Below are positions 1 through 13,020 of a stretch of 64,000 bases of DNA, piece after piece; within the stretch, counting starts at the first letter, position 1, and every line of letters begins with the position of its first letter. Position numbers and translations under genes: made by a program. Below the pieces are notes generated by a model, which worked only from the letters and a program-made list of their open reading frames with translations, was not told the origin of the DNA and made no database searches. Source of the stretch: Struthidea cinerea (Eukaryota; Chordata; Aves; Passeriformes; Corcoracidae); the NCBI GenBank assembly GCA_013397865.1, contig VZTI01004954.1, positions 472,703-536,702 on the forward strand. Direction: 5' to 3'.

Positions 1-2829
1 ACTGAGAAGTTCATCTGATATTTCTGTCTGGTCCCGTAGGTGTTATTAGAGGAGGCCAGGCTCTCGTTAAAGCAATTTGCATAATGGTAGCTGTGCTCTT
101 CGGGAATGTCCTTGGGAGAGACTGGAAATACACTCTTTTCCAGCAGACTGGAAATGCAGAGTTGTGTTTTTCTGCTAATGACCAGCAAACATCGCTGCTG
201 ATCAGGCGTGGATGGCCTCCAACCTCTGCCAGGCAAGCGGATGCTGAGGAGGGGCTTTATTAATGCCTACCATTTCCGAAGGGTTAAGCACATGAAAGTT
301 ATTCCAGGAATTTCCTTTCCAGGGCAGACCTAGGGAGGTAGGTATAAGCAAAGGCCAGTTCAGCCCTGCTGAAAGTGATGGATGCAAACTCTCTTTGAAG
401 TTCCTGGGAGCTGCACTTCCTCGCTGCGTGGTTGAATTGAATCCAGAGATCTTCAACTGTGAATCTGTAGCCACAAAACACGGTTTTGTGACATCTGCTG
501 TGGTTCATCAGCTACTGAAGGTGGGAAGGGGAGAGCAAAAATTTTCCAGGAACGCTGGCGCGGATGAAACCTGAGGTTTGACTGCTCGCAGCTCATGTTC
601 CTGTTTTCAATTAAATTAGAAAGTATTTGTGGATGAAGTGACCCATTAGTTGGGTAATAACACTACCTTATCACGCCTGCTTATCAGTATTAGTTATGCA
701 CTATAAAACCCATCCCAGTGCCCTTGGGGGAATCAATTAAAGTGGAGGGGGCAGCTTTGTGCACGTGTGATGGAGCTGCTGTGAGGTGTGTGAGGCACAT
801 TTGTGCTCCAAACTGTTGCACGTTTGAGGCAGAGAATGTTTCTGAGCTTGCACACCAGCCCTGCCTGCAAGCTGTCAGCATCACACATCTTTGTAGCCTC
901 TACCAATTCCTCTCTGAGCAGAAGGAGCAGGCCATAAATTTGCTGATTATGTGCATTTAGGCAGAGTAGCTCCCTTAATGGCCTTTATGATGGCTGCAGC
1001 CGCCAGTGATGGAGTTTTTGCATCCCCAGCTTCTAATAGGAGACGGTTGCTTGTTCATGCTGTACATCCTGTTAAATAAATCTGAGCAAGTGGTAACTGA
1101 TTGCTGATATTAAACTGCAGAGGGGGAGATTAAAAATATTTTCCCTGTCTGCGTGGAAAGCTTTGGAGGGCTTTGTTCAACTTTAGTGGTTTGTTGTGGG
1201 TTTTTTTAAAGAGGAGGTAGGAAACACTGTAAGAAATAGTCTTGTCTCTCTTTGCCAGTGTTTGAGCTGAGCAGCAGGTAAGGGAAACCTGATTTAATGA
1301 CATATCGAATAGAGAGCTGCTTCTCATCTGATCCCTCTTTGAAATGCTGAGGAGTGATCAGTGCCTGTCTGCATCAATAATTAGACCTTATAAAGTATTT
1401 AGACTCTGGTGACACAGGGAGCTGTGATGGCTGATCACCTGGAAAGAGCTTGATTTCCAGGTAGAATCTCTTAGTGTAGTGATTGAATCTGCTAAGGTTT
1501 CAGCTGGCCAAAAGGAGCCAGAGAAAATCAACCATCTCTGGAGTCTTTCATGGCTGCAGCGTAAGGAAAAACGTGGTGGTTTGATGTGTCCATTAGAATC
1601 TGTCGCTCCTGGGGCTGCAAAATGGCCGTGTTCCTCTCAGCCAGCAGCAGCGAGGAGATGTCGGAGGGGAGAGCCGGAGTGTGGGGTGATGTGGGGCTCC
1701 CCACCACCACCCCTTCATCCCCCCTCAACCTCCCCTGGGGCTCAGCTTTGAGCATCCTCTCCCTGCTTTGAACCTGAGGAGCCGTCACACCTCAAGGTCA
1801 GGCGAGGGGGCCCCGTTAGCGGGTAGGGGGAGGTGGAGGGAGCAGGATGTCATTTTGTCATTAGCCAGGCTTCAAAGGCAGGCAGGCACTGGGGAGGGAG
1901 GAGAGGAGCTGTGGGGTCACGGGGGCTTGCAAGCCCCTTGCCCAGTCTCCCTGCCGGCCCCCTGCCCAGCTTTCCCGCCGGCTAGTTCACCTGGTGCACA
2001 GCTGCTCCAGGAGGAGGGAGCCCAGGGAAAGCAGAAGGATGGAGGAGGCAGTGTGGGGAAAGCCTTTTACCCCACAGCCTGCCAAATTCAGTGTGCAGGT
2101 TTTAGGCTGGGCAGATCTTTCATGGTGCTGGGATGATGGTGTGAAGCACTGCCTGTGTTAGGGTGGCTGTTCAAAGCGTAGCCCCCTTGGAGCATTGCTG
2201 CCTAGAATGATTTAGTGGGGTCCTGAACATCTCTTGGAGACTCTGGAACGTGATTTTGGCTTGCTGGAGGTGCTCATGTTGGAGGCTGGTCGTAGGGCTC
2301 CACGTCCTTGTGTTCATACATCCTGCTTGGGATGGCTTTCAGCTTTCCCGAGTCAGATCCAACTCCAAAAAATTATCAGAGTGGGTTAAAATTTACAAGA
2401 TTGCCAAAGGATAAGAAAATTACCCTCATTTTGGTGTTCTGTGAGTTTGTGCTTTGGATGTTTTGAGAATAGTTTGGGGTCCCCTGTCAAGGCTTTCCTC
2501 TGCAGCCACCAGGGATGGGTTTGTTTATTCCAGTAATCCAAGGGCCTCCTGCCGGTCCCCACAAGTGGGGCTGGGAACGAACACAGGCCACTGCAAGGCT
2601 GGAGATCAAAGCACACGTGTTGGCAATACTAGGAAGCTTCTGGGATCAGATGCTCTTTGACCTGCCGCTGCAAAATCTGAGGGCCCTGATGCACGGTGCA
2701 CATCGGGAGCCAATGGGATAAGGGGCAGCAGCTTCAGGAGCAGCTGGGCAGTGCATGGAGCGGCTAGAGCCAGCAGAAATGTGGCACAGCTCTGCTTCAC
2801 AAGCTCCTTCCATCCCGCAGCCTGATCAG

Positions 2830-2940
2830 GCTTGTGTGCTGGTAATTAGGATGTTTGCTGTCATTTCTATGGGTGCGACAATGCATATTCATCAAATATG
2901 TAAATTAACACATTAAGCTATTTGCATAAATCTGGATCCA
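2830..2940. promoter_or_regulatory. Candidate regulatory block with octamer sites
   Basis: This AT-rich block holds a perfect POU octamer ATTTGCAT (2930-2937), a related ATGCATATTCAT (2881-2892), and TAATTAG and TTAA cores. POU/homeodomain binding is a plausible role, but single motifs occur by chance in AT-rich intron. Confidence 0.25.
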
Positions 2941-3013
2941 ACTGGATGGCGGAGATGAATTGCTGCAAGAGCATCTCTGTAGATGATTCCCTGATACACA
3001 TGTCGCACTGGAG

Positions 3014-3090
3014 TTCTGCACACCCTCTGTGGGTGCTCTGGTGATGTGGAGCAGGGTCCTGCACACTCCCTGTGGGTGATGCAGAGCAGG
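3014..3090. repeat. Imperfect direct repeat of about 40 bases
   Basis: CTGCACACCCTCTGTGGGTG (from 3016) recurs as CTGCACACTCCCTGTGGGTG (from 3058), and each copy is followed by a GATG...AGCAGG segment. It is an old tandem duplication with no evident function. Confidence 0.55.
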
Positions 3091-6000
3091 AACTTGTTTG
3101 GGTTAATTAGTGGAAGAAGTCCAGGCATCCTGTGGAGCAGGATTACAGCTGCATTTACACTGGCAGCCCTCAGGTGGCCTTTTTTCCTGGGTGAGGATGG
3201 GTTGGAGGGGTGGACAGGCAGGTGAAAAGTTATCCATGGAAAAAGCAAAGCTGCCTGTGCACTAAATGTGCCGGTGGTCTCCAGTGAACAGTAACACACA
3301 TGGAAGTTTGCTTGGGCTTGCTCCGAGCAGTGAGATTCCCAAGAAACCCCCGGCACAGCCACTGCCTCCAACACATCTGGTACTACCAAAAGGAAAATAC
3401 GTAAGACCTGTAACCCTTGCCTGCAGTAGCTTAACAATACCTCTGAGTATTGCTTCAAATACATATAATAAGTCTGAACTAATAAAGTAACGAGTTTATG
3501 AGCTTTTTAAAGATTTTACTAGATGAACAGAGGGCCTAATAACATGATTCAATTTCTTAATATAAACAATGTATTTGCTGTGGCCTCTTAAAATATTCCT
3601 AACTTCAACTGCAGAAAATCCGGCGTTTGATTTATATTTCTGGCTGCTGGAAGCTCTGGCTTTCATTATCTGTGTATGCCGCAAATCCAATTATGTAGTA
3701 TCATCGAGATAAGGTGTGTAATGTTTCACATCTAATTGTTCTAACATGCAAATTTTTTCCAGCACTGGCATACATTGGATTAAGAGGAAGGCAAGGGCTG
3801 TGTTTCATGGGTGTGGGTTGTGTGGGTGGAATGGGGCTCTCTGCAGGCAGCTGGATGTGTTGACCTGGGTGTATTGTGTTCAGGGTCTCTGAGAAGCTCT
3901 CGGGGAGCCACAAGGTGATGCTGTTTTTTGGGTGAGTAAAGTGTTGGTTAAATGCAACCAAACAGCAGCCCCTTGCCTGAATGGGGAGAACTGTGTATGG
4001 CTGCAGAGTATTTCACTGATCCAGTCATTGTGACTCATTTTTTCCCCCATGAGGCCCATGCCATGGGGTTTGATAATCCCTGTACTTCAGTATGAATGGG
4101 ACAGCTTGAGTCTACAGCGTCCTTGCCCTCCCCAGCGAGCAGCTGTGAAATCAGGGTGTAGGCTGGATATACCCCTGGCAGACAGACTGTGCCTGCCTGG
4201 CTGACAGTCCAGGGCACCTGTGATTCACTGTACAAGATCCAAATTTCACACCCATTTTCTAGGTAGTTTTCATCCATAGGTAGGAAAGAGACCACAGACC
4301 TAAGTTCTGGTACATCTTGTTAAACAGCAGCTTATGTGCTTTGCCCCTTAGTTATCATCACTGTCTGAACATCCTTGGACACGTGTGTGCTCATCCAAGA
4401 CTGCGTAGACTTAACTTTATTGCTGGCTGTGTCCTTGTCCCTTCCCATGATGGGATCCCATCCAGCCTGCATGACCAGATTGCACACCCAGGGCAGGCAT
4501 GAAGACAGGGCTTGACAACACTCAGATCTCCCCTGTTACATCGTCAGAATGCAACCAAGGAGCATGTCCTGACATGGGAAGAGGATGGCATGGAAAGAAG
4601 GAAATGGATGTCATCTGGGAGATCCAAATTTTTATCCTTGGGACCAGAACAGACACTTACATAACATTTGCCCACATTAGTGGGAGGGCAGGTAGCAGCA
4701 TAATGTGAATCAGGGGTCTTGATTCAGCATGCAGGTGTTTGGCTTCTGCTTAAAGGGCACTTGGTTTCTCTGGAAGGGGGTGGAAAATGGATGTATATGG
4801 GTTGTGGCTTTGATGGCCTTGCTTGTTCACCACAGTACAAAGGAACATGGAGATGTGTCTAAAAACTAGGGGGGTTTTAGTAGGATTTGTGTTGTCCATG
4901 GTGGAGCTGGCTGGAGGAATTTAAAGGAATCATTTTAAGCAAAATGTTGGGGTTTTTTGGCCCAGTGCACTTGAACGCATGAACTTGTCCTACACTTTGA
5001 TTGGGAAGTGCAGGCAGAACTTCTCAGCCTCTGCTCTTCGTTGTGGCCACACACACTGTCCCTGCCAGGTTCTGGTGCTGCTGTGGTGTCAGCACCAGAT
5101 ACTGTCCAGACAGTGGTTCTGGTCCTGGTGTTTAGCTCTTCTGAGGAAGTTTTCCACTAACTATCTTACAGCCACTGGGCGTTATGCTCTGGACATGAAT
5201 AGGTCCCTTTCAACCTCGTTTTATTCATCATCAGCAAAGCATGAAATTACAGTGGAAATGCTAATAGATTTCCTAACAACTTGGTATCTACTTGGGTGAA
5301 ACAGTTATTTGTTGACTAATTAGTAAGTTAATTGTTTTATACTTTATTGAGGTCAGGTTGCTGTTTTAATGTAAAGGGAGGAGGTGTGGGCTCTTCTAAA
5401 CAAGATGCTGCTTTAATGAGCAGTTACTGTCATCGATGGGGCTAAAGAAGTGTAGGGAAATGGTAATGGTATCTCCAAAGGAGATATTTGGAGCCAAAGG
5501 GATGAGCTGTCCCTGGGAGCTGGGACAACTCCTGCTGGGGTGCTCGGCTTTCTCTTAGACCATTAGCAGGGCAGGCTTCTCAGCTCCCACAGCTGCTCAC
5601 AAGCTTTGGGAATGCTAATTAAAGCCATTCCTGACAAAAAAAACCATCTTGCAGAAAGGAAAGACCTCTCCTTCCTGGAGTTTATGATTGAATGTATGAG
5701 TAACCTGGCCTTAGGTTTCTGGGGCATGAAGTCTTTTTACTGGCTTGATTTATATCATTTTAAAAAAACCTGTTTTCTGGTCTCCTCCTTGGTAGCTTTC
5801 TTTCTCCTTTCTTCCCCCTCCTGACTCTGTGCTCATGGCCAGGAAAAGTTTCCTGGATTTAGAAACGATCTTAAAAGATACCCATGTTTGGATGGAGGCA
5901 GTAGCAGATCACTGGGGATAGTTAACGCATATTGCTTTGGGTATTTTTTTCCCCTTCCATGTCCTTCCTGTTCCTCCTTCTAATTACAGCTTTGTTGTAA

Positions 6001-6140
6001 ATGCCTGCTTTGGCCAATCTTGTCCTTTCTCAGAGCAGTCCTGGAGCTGTGATGTGAGTCAGTGGGTTTGTGCCCCTTCTCACTCGTTCTGATGAGCTTG
6101 TCTCCCACGTAGGGAGGGATTTTAAGATGAAGGAGCTCAG

Positions 6141-6363
6141 AGTTAGATTAGATTTTGAGATGGAAATTCTTCCCTGTGAGGCCCTGGCACAGGTTGCCCA
6201 GGGAAGCTGTGGCTGCCACATCCCTGGAAGTGTTCAGGACTGAGTTGAACGGGGCTTGGAGCAGCCTGGTCTACTGGAAGGTGTCCCATGCCATGGCAGG
6301 GGGTGGAATGAGATGAGCTTTAAGGTCACTTCCGACCCAAACCATTCTGTGATTCTGTGATTG
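6141..6363 (+). mobile_element. CR1 LINE 3' end, plus strand
   Basis: It contains the full run of CR1 3' landmarks: TTAGATTAGATTTTGAGATG, GGCACAGGTTGCCCAGGGAA, CCCTGGAAGTGTTCAGGACT, GGGGCTTGGAGCAGCCTGGT and CCGACCCAAACCATTCTGTG, closing with the terminal repeat ATTCTGTGATTCTGTGATTG. The element is 5'-truncated. Confidence 0.95.
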
Positions 6364-9300
6364 TTTATAAAGTATTATTCTGTGTTAGGCAGAATCACAG
6401 GGAAGACCATGAGAAATATTACTGCTCGCAGACAGCCCGTTTTCTGCTGATTCTTCCTCCTTCCAGCTGGAAATACAGTGTGGAAATACTGCTACCTGTA
6501 GATGTATTTGTGGGATGATGATCCTGTGCTTTTTTTAAAAATTGCCTTGAAGTATCTCCAGCCTGCTCTGTAGTCTCATTGGTTTTGGCCATACACCTAT
6601 AGCAGTTTGGCAGTTCTGGAAATGCAGAGTTACAAGTGAGACACCTGTGTCCAGAGGGATGTGCAGGTAAACCTGCCCGGTCTGTGCCCAAATTCACCCA
6701 GTTTTCCACTCCTCTCCTACTGTAAAATCAAACTGAAAAAGGCAGGATGGCTGCCAGTAAATAAAGCTGGTACCAGCTCATTGCAAAAAAAATTGAACAA
6801 AATAGGACTCAGACCAACCAACACGCCATCTTGGTTGCCTTTGTCTTTTTAGTTGCCTTCTTTTTCAGTTGCTTGTATTTTTTTTGCTCAAGTGGCCAGG
6901 TAGCTTTTAAGTTTTGGTAGTGGTACTTTTCCTGTGCTGTCCAATAACCCTCTGCATGGATTAACTGGCAAGAAAATCCCTGGGCAGCCAGGGAAAAGGA
7001 GTATTTTTACAGCCTGCATCCAGGCGTGACTCCAGTGTTTCATGCCACCATCCAAGCTAGGACAGGCTGTGAATACAGATCACGCCTCTCCTTTCCCTAC
7101 TTTCCCCAGGCTTCTCATTGGGAAAAGGGCCTTTGCTGAGAAGCCACCAGGGAAGTGGGTTATAAAAGTTTTATTGGTGAGGCAGAAAGATGTTTCCACT
7201 CTTGCTGTTCCTTGGGAAATAAGAGAAGGAAAGACAGATAATGTTGTGTCTCTTTATTAGATTGGGAAATCATCTATAAAGCAGAGGTGTATTTCAAACC
7301 GAGCCTCCCACATCTCTTGTTAATGCCAACTCAGCAGCATCCAGCTGGCCGGATGAAGTGTTTGGATGATGTAGTGCTTTGAAGGGATCCTGTTTTAGTG
7401 GGATGAGAGCACCAGAGGGGCCAGATATCTGGTAAGAAGACCACAGCCACCAGCCTGGGTGCCCTGCACTCAGCCCTTGCAGTTCCTTGCAGCAATCCCA
7501 CCAAGTGCTAATATTCACCTGTGACAATCTGCAGGCTGGAAAAATTCATCCTTGAGGGAAGCTACCTGCCTGGTGGGTAGATGAGAGCTTGTGCATGCTC
7601 AGGGGTTGTTAGCAGGACACTGAAGGATAGCAGTGAACCATAAAACGGCCTTAAAAGTGGCAAGTCCAAGTGAAGCTATGCGGCTTAAAATGTTTTATCA
7701 TGTCGCGTGCCAGGGCTATTAGTCCCCTTCTGTGCTTCTGTCAGGCAGCGTGGCAACCAGCAGAGAAGTTTTATCAGATATTAAAACCTACTTTTGAAAT
7801 TTCTCTTAGAGCAGAATGCTAAATCAACCTCTTCCCAGTGATATTTCTTTTTTTCTTCTCCTTATTGTGCTGTTTCCTGCCTGGCAGCTTTACCTTTACT
7901 TGCATTTCTCTCTCTCATTTTCTGTCAGCTCTATCTGTAACCATTTTGTGTTTTATTGAGCATGAATGAATAGTGGTGCCTTTTAGATGAGTGATATTTT
8001 CATCTGAAGATGCTTGTTTAATATAAGCCTCCACTCAGCTGTTACCCTGTTACCCCAGTGGTGCTTTGTGTTTACCAACAGATTATTTCAACTAGCTTGC
8101 ATTTGGAAGCAAATTTTACGTGGGGAGGTTTTCTCCCCTTCTCCTACCCCAGCAAAAATTCTGCTTCTCTTCTGGTGGGATGTTACAGACCTGGAACGCG
8201 CTTCAGAGGCAGTGTGAGCTGTGTAAGGGTTGCAGCTTTGCTCCTGGGGCTGAGTGTAACCTATGCTTACCATATGCTACCGCCCTCACCTTTAGGTAAA
8301 ATGGGGGGTGTTTCTGCCTCCCTGCAAATGATAGTGGAGACTATAATCACTCAAGCTGCTGCCGTGTGGGTCTCAGTGCATTTAGGAATAAAATTTTCCA
8401 TCTGTGGGAATAGGTTATGGATCCAAAGTTATTAGAAAGGGTCTGGATTTACCCTTGGTGCTGTAAGCAGGATCTCAGCTGTCAGTGACAGTGATGGATC
8501 CCCAAATACCTGCTTGTTGCAAGGCATCGCTGCCACCCCCAGAGGTTCCCTGGGATGTTCAACAGCAGCTGGACCTGGGGAGGCTGAAATGTGCCTCAGT
8601 TGTTAAAAGGTTTGGGTTTTGCTTGGTCTGAGGTTTGCCGCGGCAATTCCCAGGAGGTCTCTGCTGGTTGAGCTCACTCTGGGGAGGTATGTGGCTATTT
8701 TTTGGCACTGGTGGTAAGTGTCACTGCTGCTTACAGGAACCGGGTTCCCATCAGTTCCATGAAGCCAGTGATGGAGGGCAGAAACAAAATCCCTTCCTGA
8801 AGGTTGACTTTCCTGTTTACACCCAAATGGAGGGGACAGATCTTTGTGCATTGCTCCAGCCAGAGCTGAGTCCCTTCAGAGAGCTCTGACCTGCATCAGA
8901 TATGGATCAGCACCCAGACATCCCTGGGTAGCACCTGGGAGGTTTTGGAGTCACAGTCGTGTTGGGCTCAGGGGAAAAGGAGGGACTGTGTGTCCCCTTG
9001 GGCTGAAGATGCACTCTCTAGCACAACATTTCCATGCCTTGAGAGCACTGTGCATCTTTAAACCCCTGTCGTTTGTTCTCTTGATCCTCATGCAACAGCT
9101 GGCAAGGGAAGAGGCTGGAGTTGAACTCACATCCTTGACAAGGGGCTCAGCCAGCCCTTTGTTGCACCAGCACTGACTTTTCCCTTGTGATTCAGTGCCA
9201 GGCTCTGCACCCCTGTCCAGTACCATACTGCTTAGGGAATTCAGACATTCATGGCTGCAAATGTTCCTTTGGGACATGAGTCCTCTGGGTCCACTCTGCC

Positions 9301-9589
9301 AAAACCATCAGGGTTGCTCCTTAGGGAGAGGCACTGCTGCCTAACCTGGCTCGGAGCGCTCACATCGACACTTCCATCCTCTGCTCTGCCTGGACCCCGT
9401 GCACACTAATTTCCCAGCCAGTCTGCTCCTTTATGGCATTACAGGGACATTAGTTAATGAGGCTGGTTCTGAGAGCATGGTCTGAGTTAATCTGGGCTGT
9501 CCCCGCTGCTGCAGAAATTGCATCTGGCCAGGGTTGTGCATCTCGCAGCCGAGCTGCCAGCACTGGATGAAAAGGGCAGCGCTTCCAGA

Positions 9590-9930
9590 AACCCTCGCCA
9601 ACAATTTGTCTTGCAAATGAGCAAGGGTGGCTCGCACCGCCCCGGCCCTGCTGAAGTCAGTGCTGGGCTGTGGCTCGGGGTTCGTGGCACCCTACAGATG
9701 CCTCACACCGCTCTCCTCGCCGCCCTTCACCAGCCAAATTTCTCGCGAGCGGGCCACGCATCTGCATTAATTTAGATGGTTTAATGTGGGGAGATCATCA
9801 GCTTGATTTCCCCTGTGGCTCTGGGAGTCAGCTGGGGCTCCGGGGCCTCCCATTAGCGGCCCAGCCCGGTGCCAGATGGCGGGTGATGGCTTGCAGAGGC
9901 TCCGGAGCTGACGGTGCCCCATTGTGCGAG
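9590..9930. other. CpG-richer patch in upstream intron
   Basis: This block has clearly more CpG and GC than its surroundings (for example CGCACCGCCCCGG near 9634-9646 and TCTCGCGAGCGGGCCACGC near 9741-9759). The TCTCGCGAG string is the core of a known vertebrate promoter element found in CpG-island promoters. No exon is evident. An alternative or antisense promoter is possible but unsupported. Confidence 0.3.
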
Positions 9931-12789
9931 AACACAAAAGCGAGCCAGGCTGGATGTTTTTTTCTTACCCCCCTTTCTGCTTTCATTTTCCTTCAGTGCT
10001 GTCACCCTCACAGCTAATTCCTGCAGCTCTCTTTATTTATTTTGCTTCGTGGTGGGGAGAGCTGTGAAGTTGCTGACAGTGTTTTCCATGCAGATGCTCC
10101 TGCCTTGTGCCATGCAGGTATCTTAAGGACTTTGCTTCTCCTGTCTTTTATTCTCTGCCTGAATATGCATGTGGGATGCGCAGTCCCATGTGCATGCACA
10201 CCCTCATGGAATATCCTCTTGGACATTTGGGTCACATAAACAAGTTATTAGGATATTACAGTGGGTCTCCTGGGGGGCCATTATATGCCATGAGGTTTCG
10301 TTAAGATAGATTTAGTTACCTTCCTGAATATTTCAGGTGTCCCAGCAATTTTTCAGGTCTCTTAACAGTCTGTGCTACAATCACGTGTTTGTTACAGAGT
10401 TTTCATCTCTTTTGTTAATGCTGGAGAGATGCCTGTTTTGGGGTGCAAGTGTTTTTTCTGATGACGGTAGATGCGTATTTCAGGAGAGGACTGATTCCTC
10501 AGGCTTGGTGCAGGACACACTGAGCATCCCTGCAAGGGTCCCCTGAAGATCAGGCTTACAGGGCTTTGGCTCTGATTTCCCCAGTGTGCTGCAAACACAG
10601 AGGCAAAGCACAAGTTCAGAGCTCCAAGTCACTAAAAATGCCTCTCTGCAGTCTCTCTGTTCAGGCGCAGCATTTGACTTCTGCCTGCTCCCTAAAACGC
10701 ACATCGCTTTTGCAGTGCTGCTGCTCCTTGGCATTTATCATCACTCCAGCCCACGCAGCTTTCCACGTTCATGTGCGCATCCCAAACTTAAGCTTTAATT
10801 AAAATGAATTTTCATGCTGACAGAGAGCTTAGGTGGCTAAATGTGGTTAACCTTGGCACCTGGGAATGAGACTGGGAAGCAAATGAGAACAGCAAGTGCA
10901 TGAGCAGGGATGGGGACACAGGAGTCCCAGGCAGTTGCAGGTCTGTCTGGCTGTCCCATCACTGACAGTCTTTGAAGTCAAATGCTGGTATTTAAATTTG
11001 GATCATGTGGCTTCTTGAGTGTCCAGCCTGTCTTCTAACTCTTACTCCTTTGGCAGGAGCTGCAATGTCAATGTTGACCTCTTCTCCAGGCTGGGCACTG
11101 CATGCTGGGTTTCTTTTCAGCACCTCCCCTTGTCTTTTGTCCATGGCACTGAATTTTGTGGCCAGGAGTTGTTTGGTAGGATGGGTGGAGATCAGTGGAG
11201 GGTGTAGGGACTCCGTGCATTTGCAGAGGGCTTAGGTGCTGGTAGTAACAGGAGAATCTGTGAATCCTAGTCAGGGAACCACTGCCTGGGGAGTCTGGCA
11301 GCCTGCCCACCCTGACCTGCCCAAGTGACTTTCAGGGTGCATAAACACAGGAAGAAGCACAAACATTTGGGTAAAATATTTGCAAATTTCACAGTAGGAA
11401 ATAACACAGCCTCTTCCAACCTCTTCTCTTCCCAACAAATCGATAAAGCCCCTCCTTGTAGCCCTGAGAGCTACAAGGTTTCATAGTTTTCCCATCTGGG
11501 AGCATCCCTTGGGAATGCTCCTGAAAGGCTTCCTGAGCTTCACTGCCCTCTCCTCCTGTTACCCAGGGCTTCTTGTTGTATCCTCTCCTTTGGTGCTGTT
11601 CCCATAAACAGTACCAAAGGTCCTTGCAAAGAGAGGAGAGCCACCACCTGAGGTGACCTGTGTTTGTTTAATCAAGGCTAAAAAAGCAAAAAAGTTTAGA
11701 AGCATCTGAAGTATATATCTGAATGCCTTAGCAAAGTGCTCAAAGCTGAAATTTAGTTTTGCTTGACTGCTCGTTTTAAAAATTCCCCACAGAAAGGACT
11801 TGGTTATTTCTCTGTGGCAGTAAGAGATGCATATGCAAAGTTCTGTATGTGGTTGTGACAGTACAGAGGCTGGATGATGGCAGATCACGATCATGGCTCT
11901 CCCATGGGCACAGTCAGATTGTCTTTCGAAACCGTATCAAAACCTGCTCTTGTAAACCGTCTTCTATCAGGAATCTTGCCCAGCGAGCACAGCCCTGCAT
12001 GCTGTGGCTGTAGGTACAATAAACCACAGAGCCGTGTGACGGCCTCTCAGGAAATCAGTGTGTCCCCTCTTTCTGTCAGTTTGCTTCCTTGACGTGATGC
12101 TCTGGGATGGTGTAGTGCTGGTGGTGATTTCCCAGGCGGTGTTGTCCCAGCAGCCACTGCTGCTCGGCACGTGCCGGAAAGGATGTGCGGATCCGGGAGC
12201 AGCACCACAGGGTGATGGGAGCGTTGCCTCCTTGACCCACGACTTTTCTCCTGCCACCTCTTTTCAATGAATCCTCAAAGGTAATGAGTTTAATTTGATA
12301 AACTGGGCCCAGGGTGAGGTGTCATGGTGGGTTTAGGAGATAAGCCTCCCTGCTTCTTATCAACAAGAAGCCAGTCCTCCCTGGAGAACTGTGTTTTCTG
12401 GAATGCATCACTGCTCCTCGGGTTCGGTGATGGTCTGATGATAGTGAGGAAGATAAAGATGGTGAGATTGGTGGTTTGTAACTCTGCTATCACTTCCTTC
12501 CTCTGTGTCACCATCTTCCACATCCTTCTTATCCTTAACCATTCTCCTGTGTCCTCACTCGCGTTTGCCAGGTGATTGTGTCTCCCAGTTGTATTTAGGG
12601 TGCTGTGGGGTACACAGGGAGGAGAGAGGGCTCACTGTGGGTGCAGAGGTGCTTTGGGATGCAGTTGCTTCTTCACATGGACCTGGCATGAAATGTAAGC
12701 TGTCACCTTGTCCACCACTCCTTGTGGCAGTGGGTGTCTGGAGGGACCCTGGCTCACAGAGTCCGACCTGTGTTACCACCCCTATGCTG

Positions 12790-13020
12790 TATCATAAAAT
12801 CATTGAATCCTAGACTGGCTTGGGTTGGGAAGGACCTTAAAGATCATGTACTTCCAACCCCATGCCGTGGACAGGAACACCTTCCATCAGACCAGGTTGC
12901 TTCAAGCCCTGTCCAGCCTGGCCTTGGACACTTCCAGGGATGGGGCATCCACAGCTTCTCTCAGCAGCCTGTGCCAGGCCCTCCCCAACCTCACAGAGAA
13001 CAATTTATTCCTATCATATG
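12790..13020 (-). mobile_element. CR1 LINE 3' end, minus strand
   Basis: It opens with ATCATAAAATCATTGAATCC (the terminal repeat in reverse), then GGCTTGGGTTGGGAAGGACC, CCATGCCGTGGACAGGAACA and CCTGTCCAGCCTGGCCTTGG, and fades after AACCTCACAGAGAACAATTT. The right flank runs into a TG/CA-rich patch. The copy is 5'-truncated. Confidence 0.95.

Noticed and set aside
2913..3464. 183-codon minus-strand open frame in the upstream intron
   Set aside because: No recognisable domain or family resemblance, and part of it runs over the local duplication at 3014-3090.
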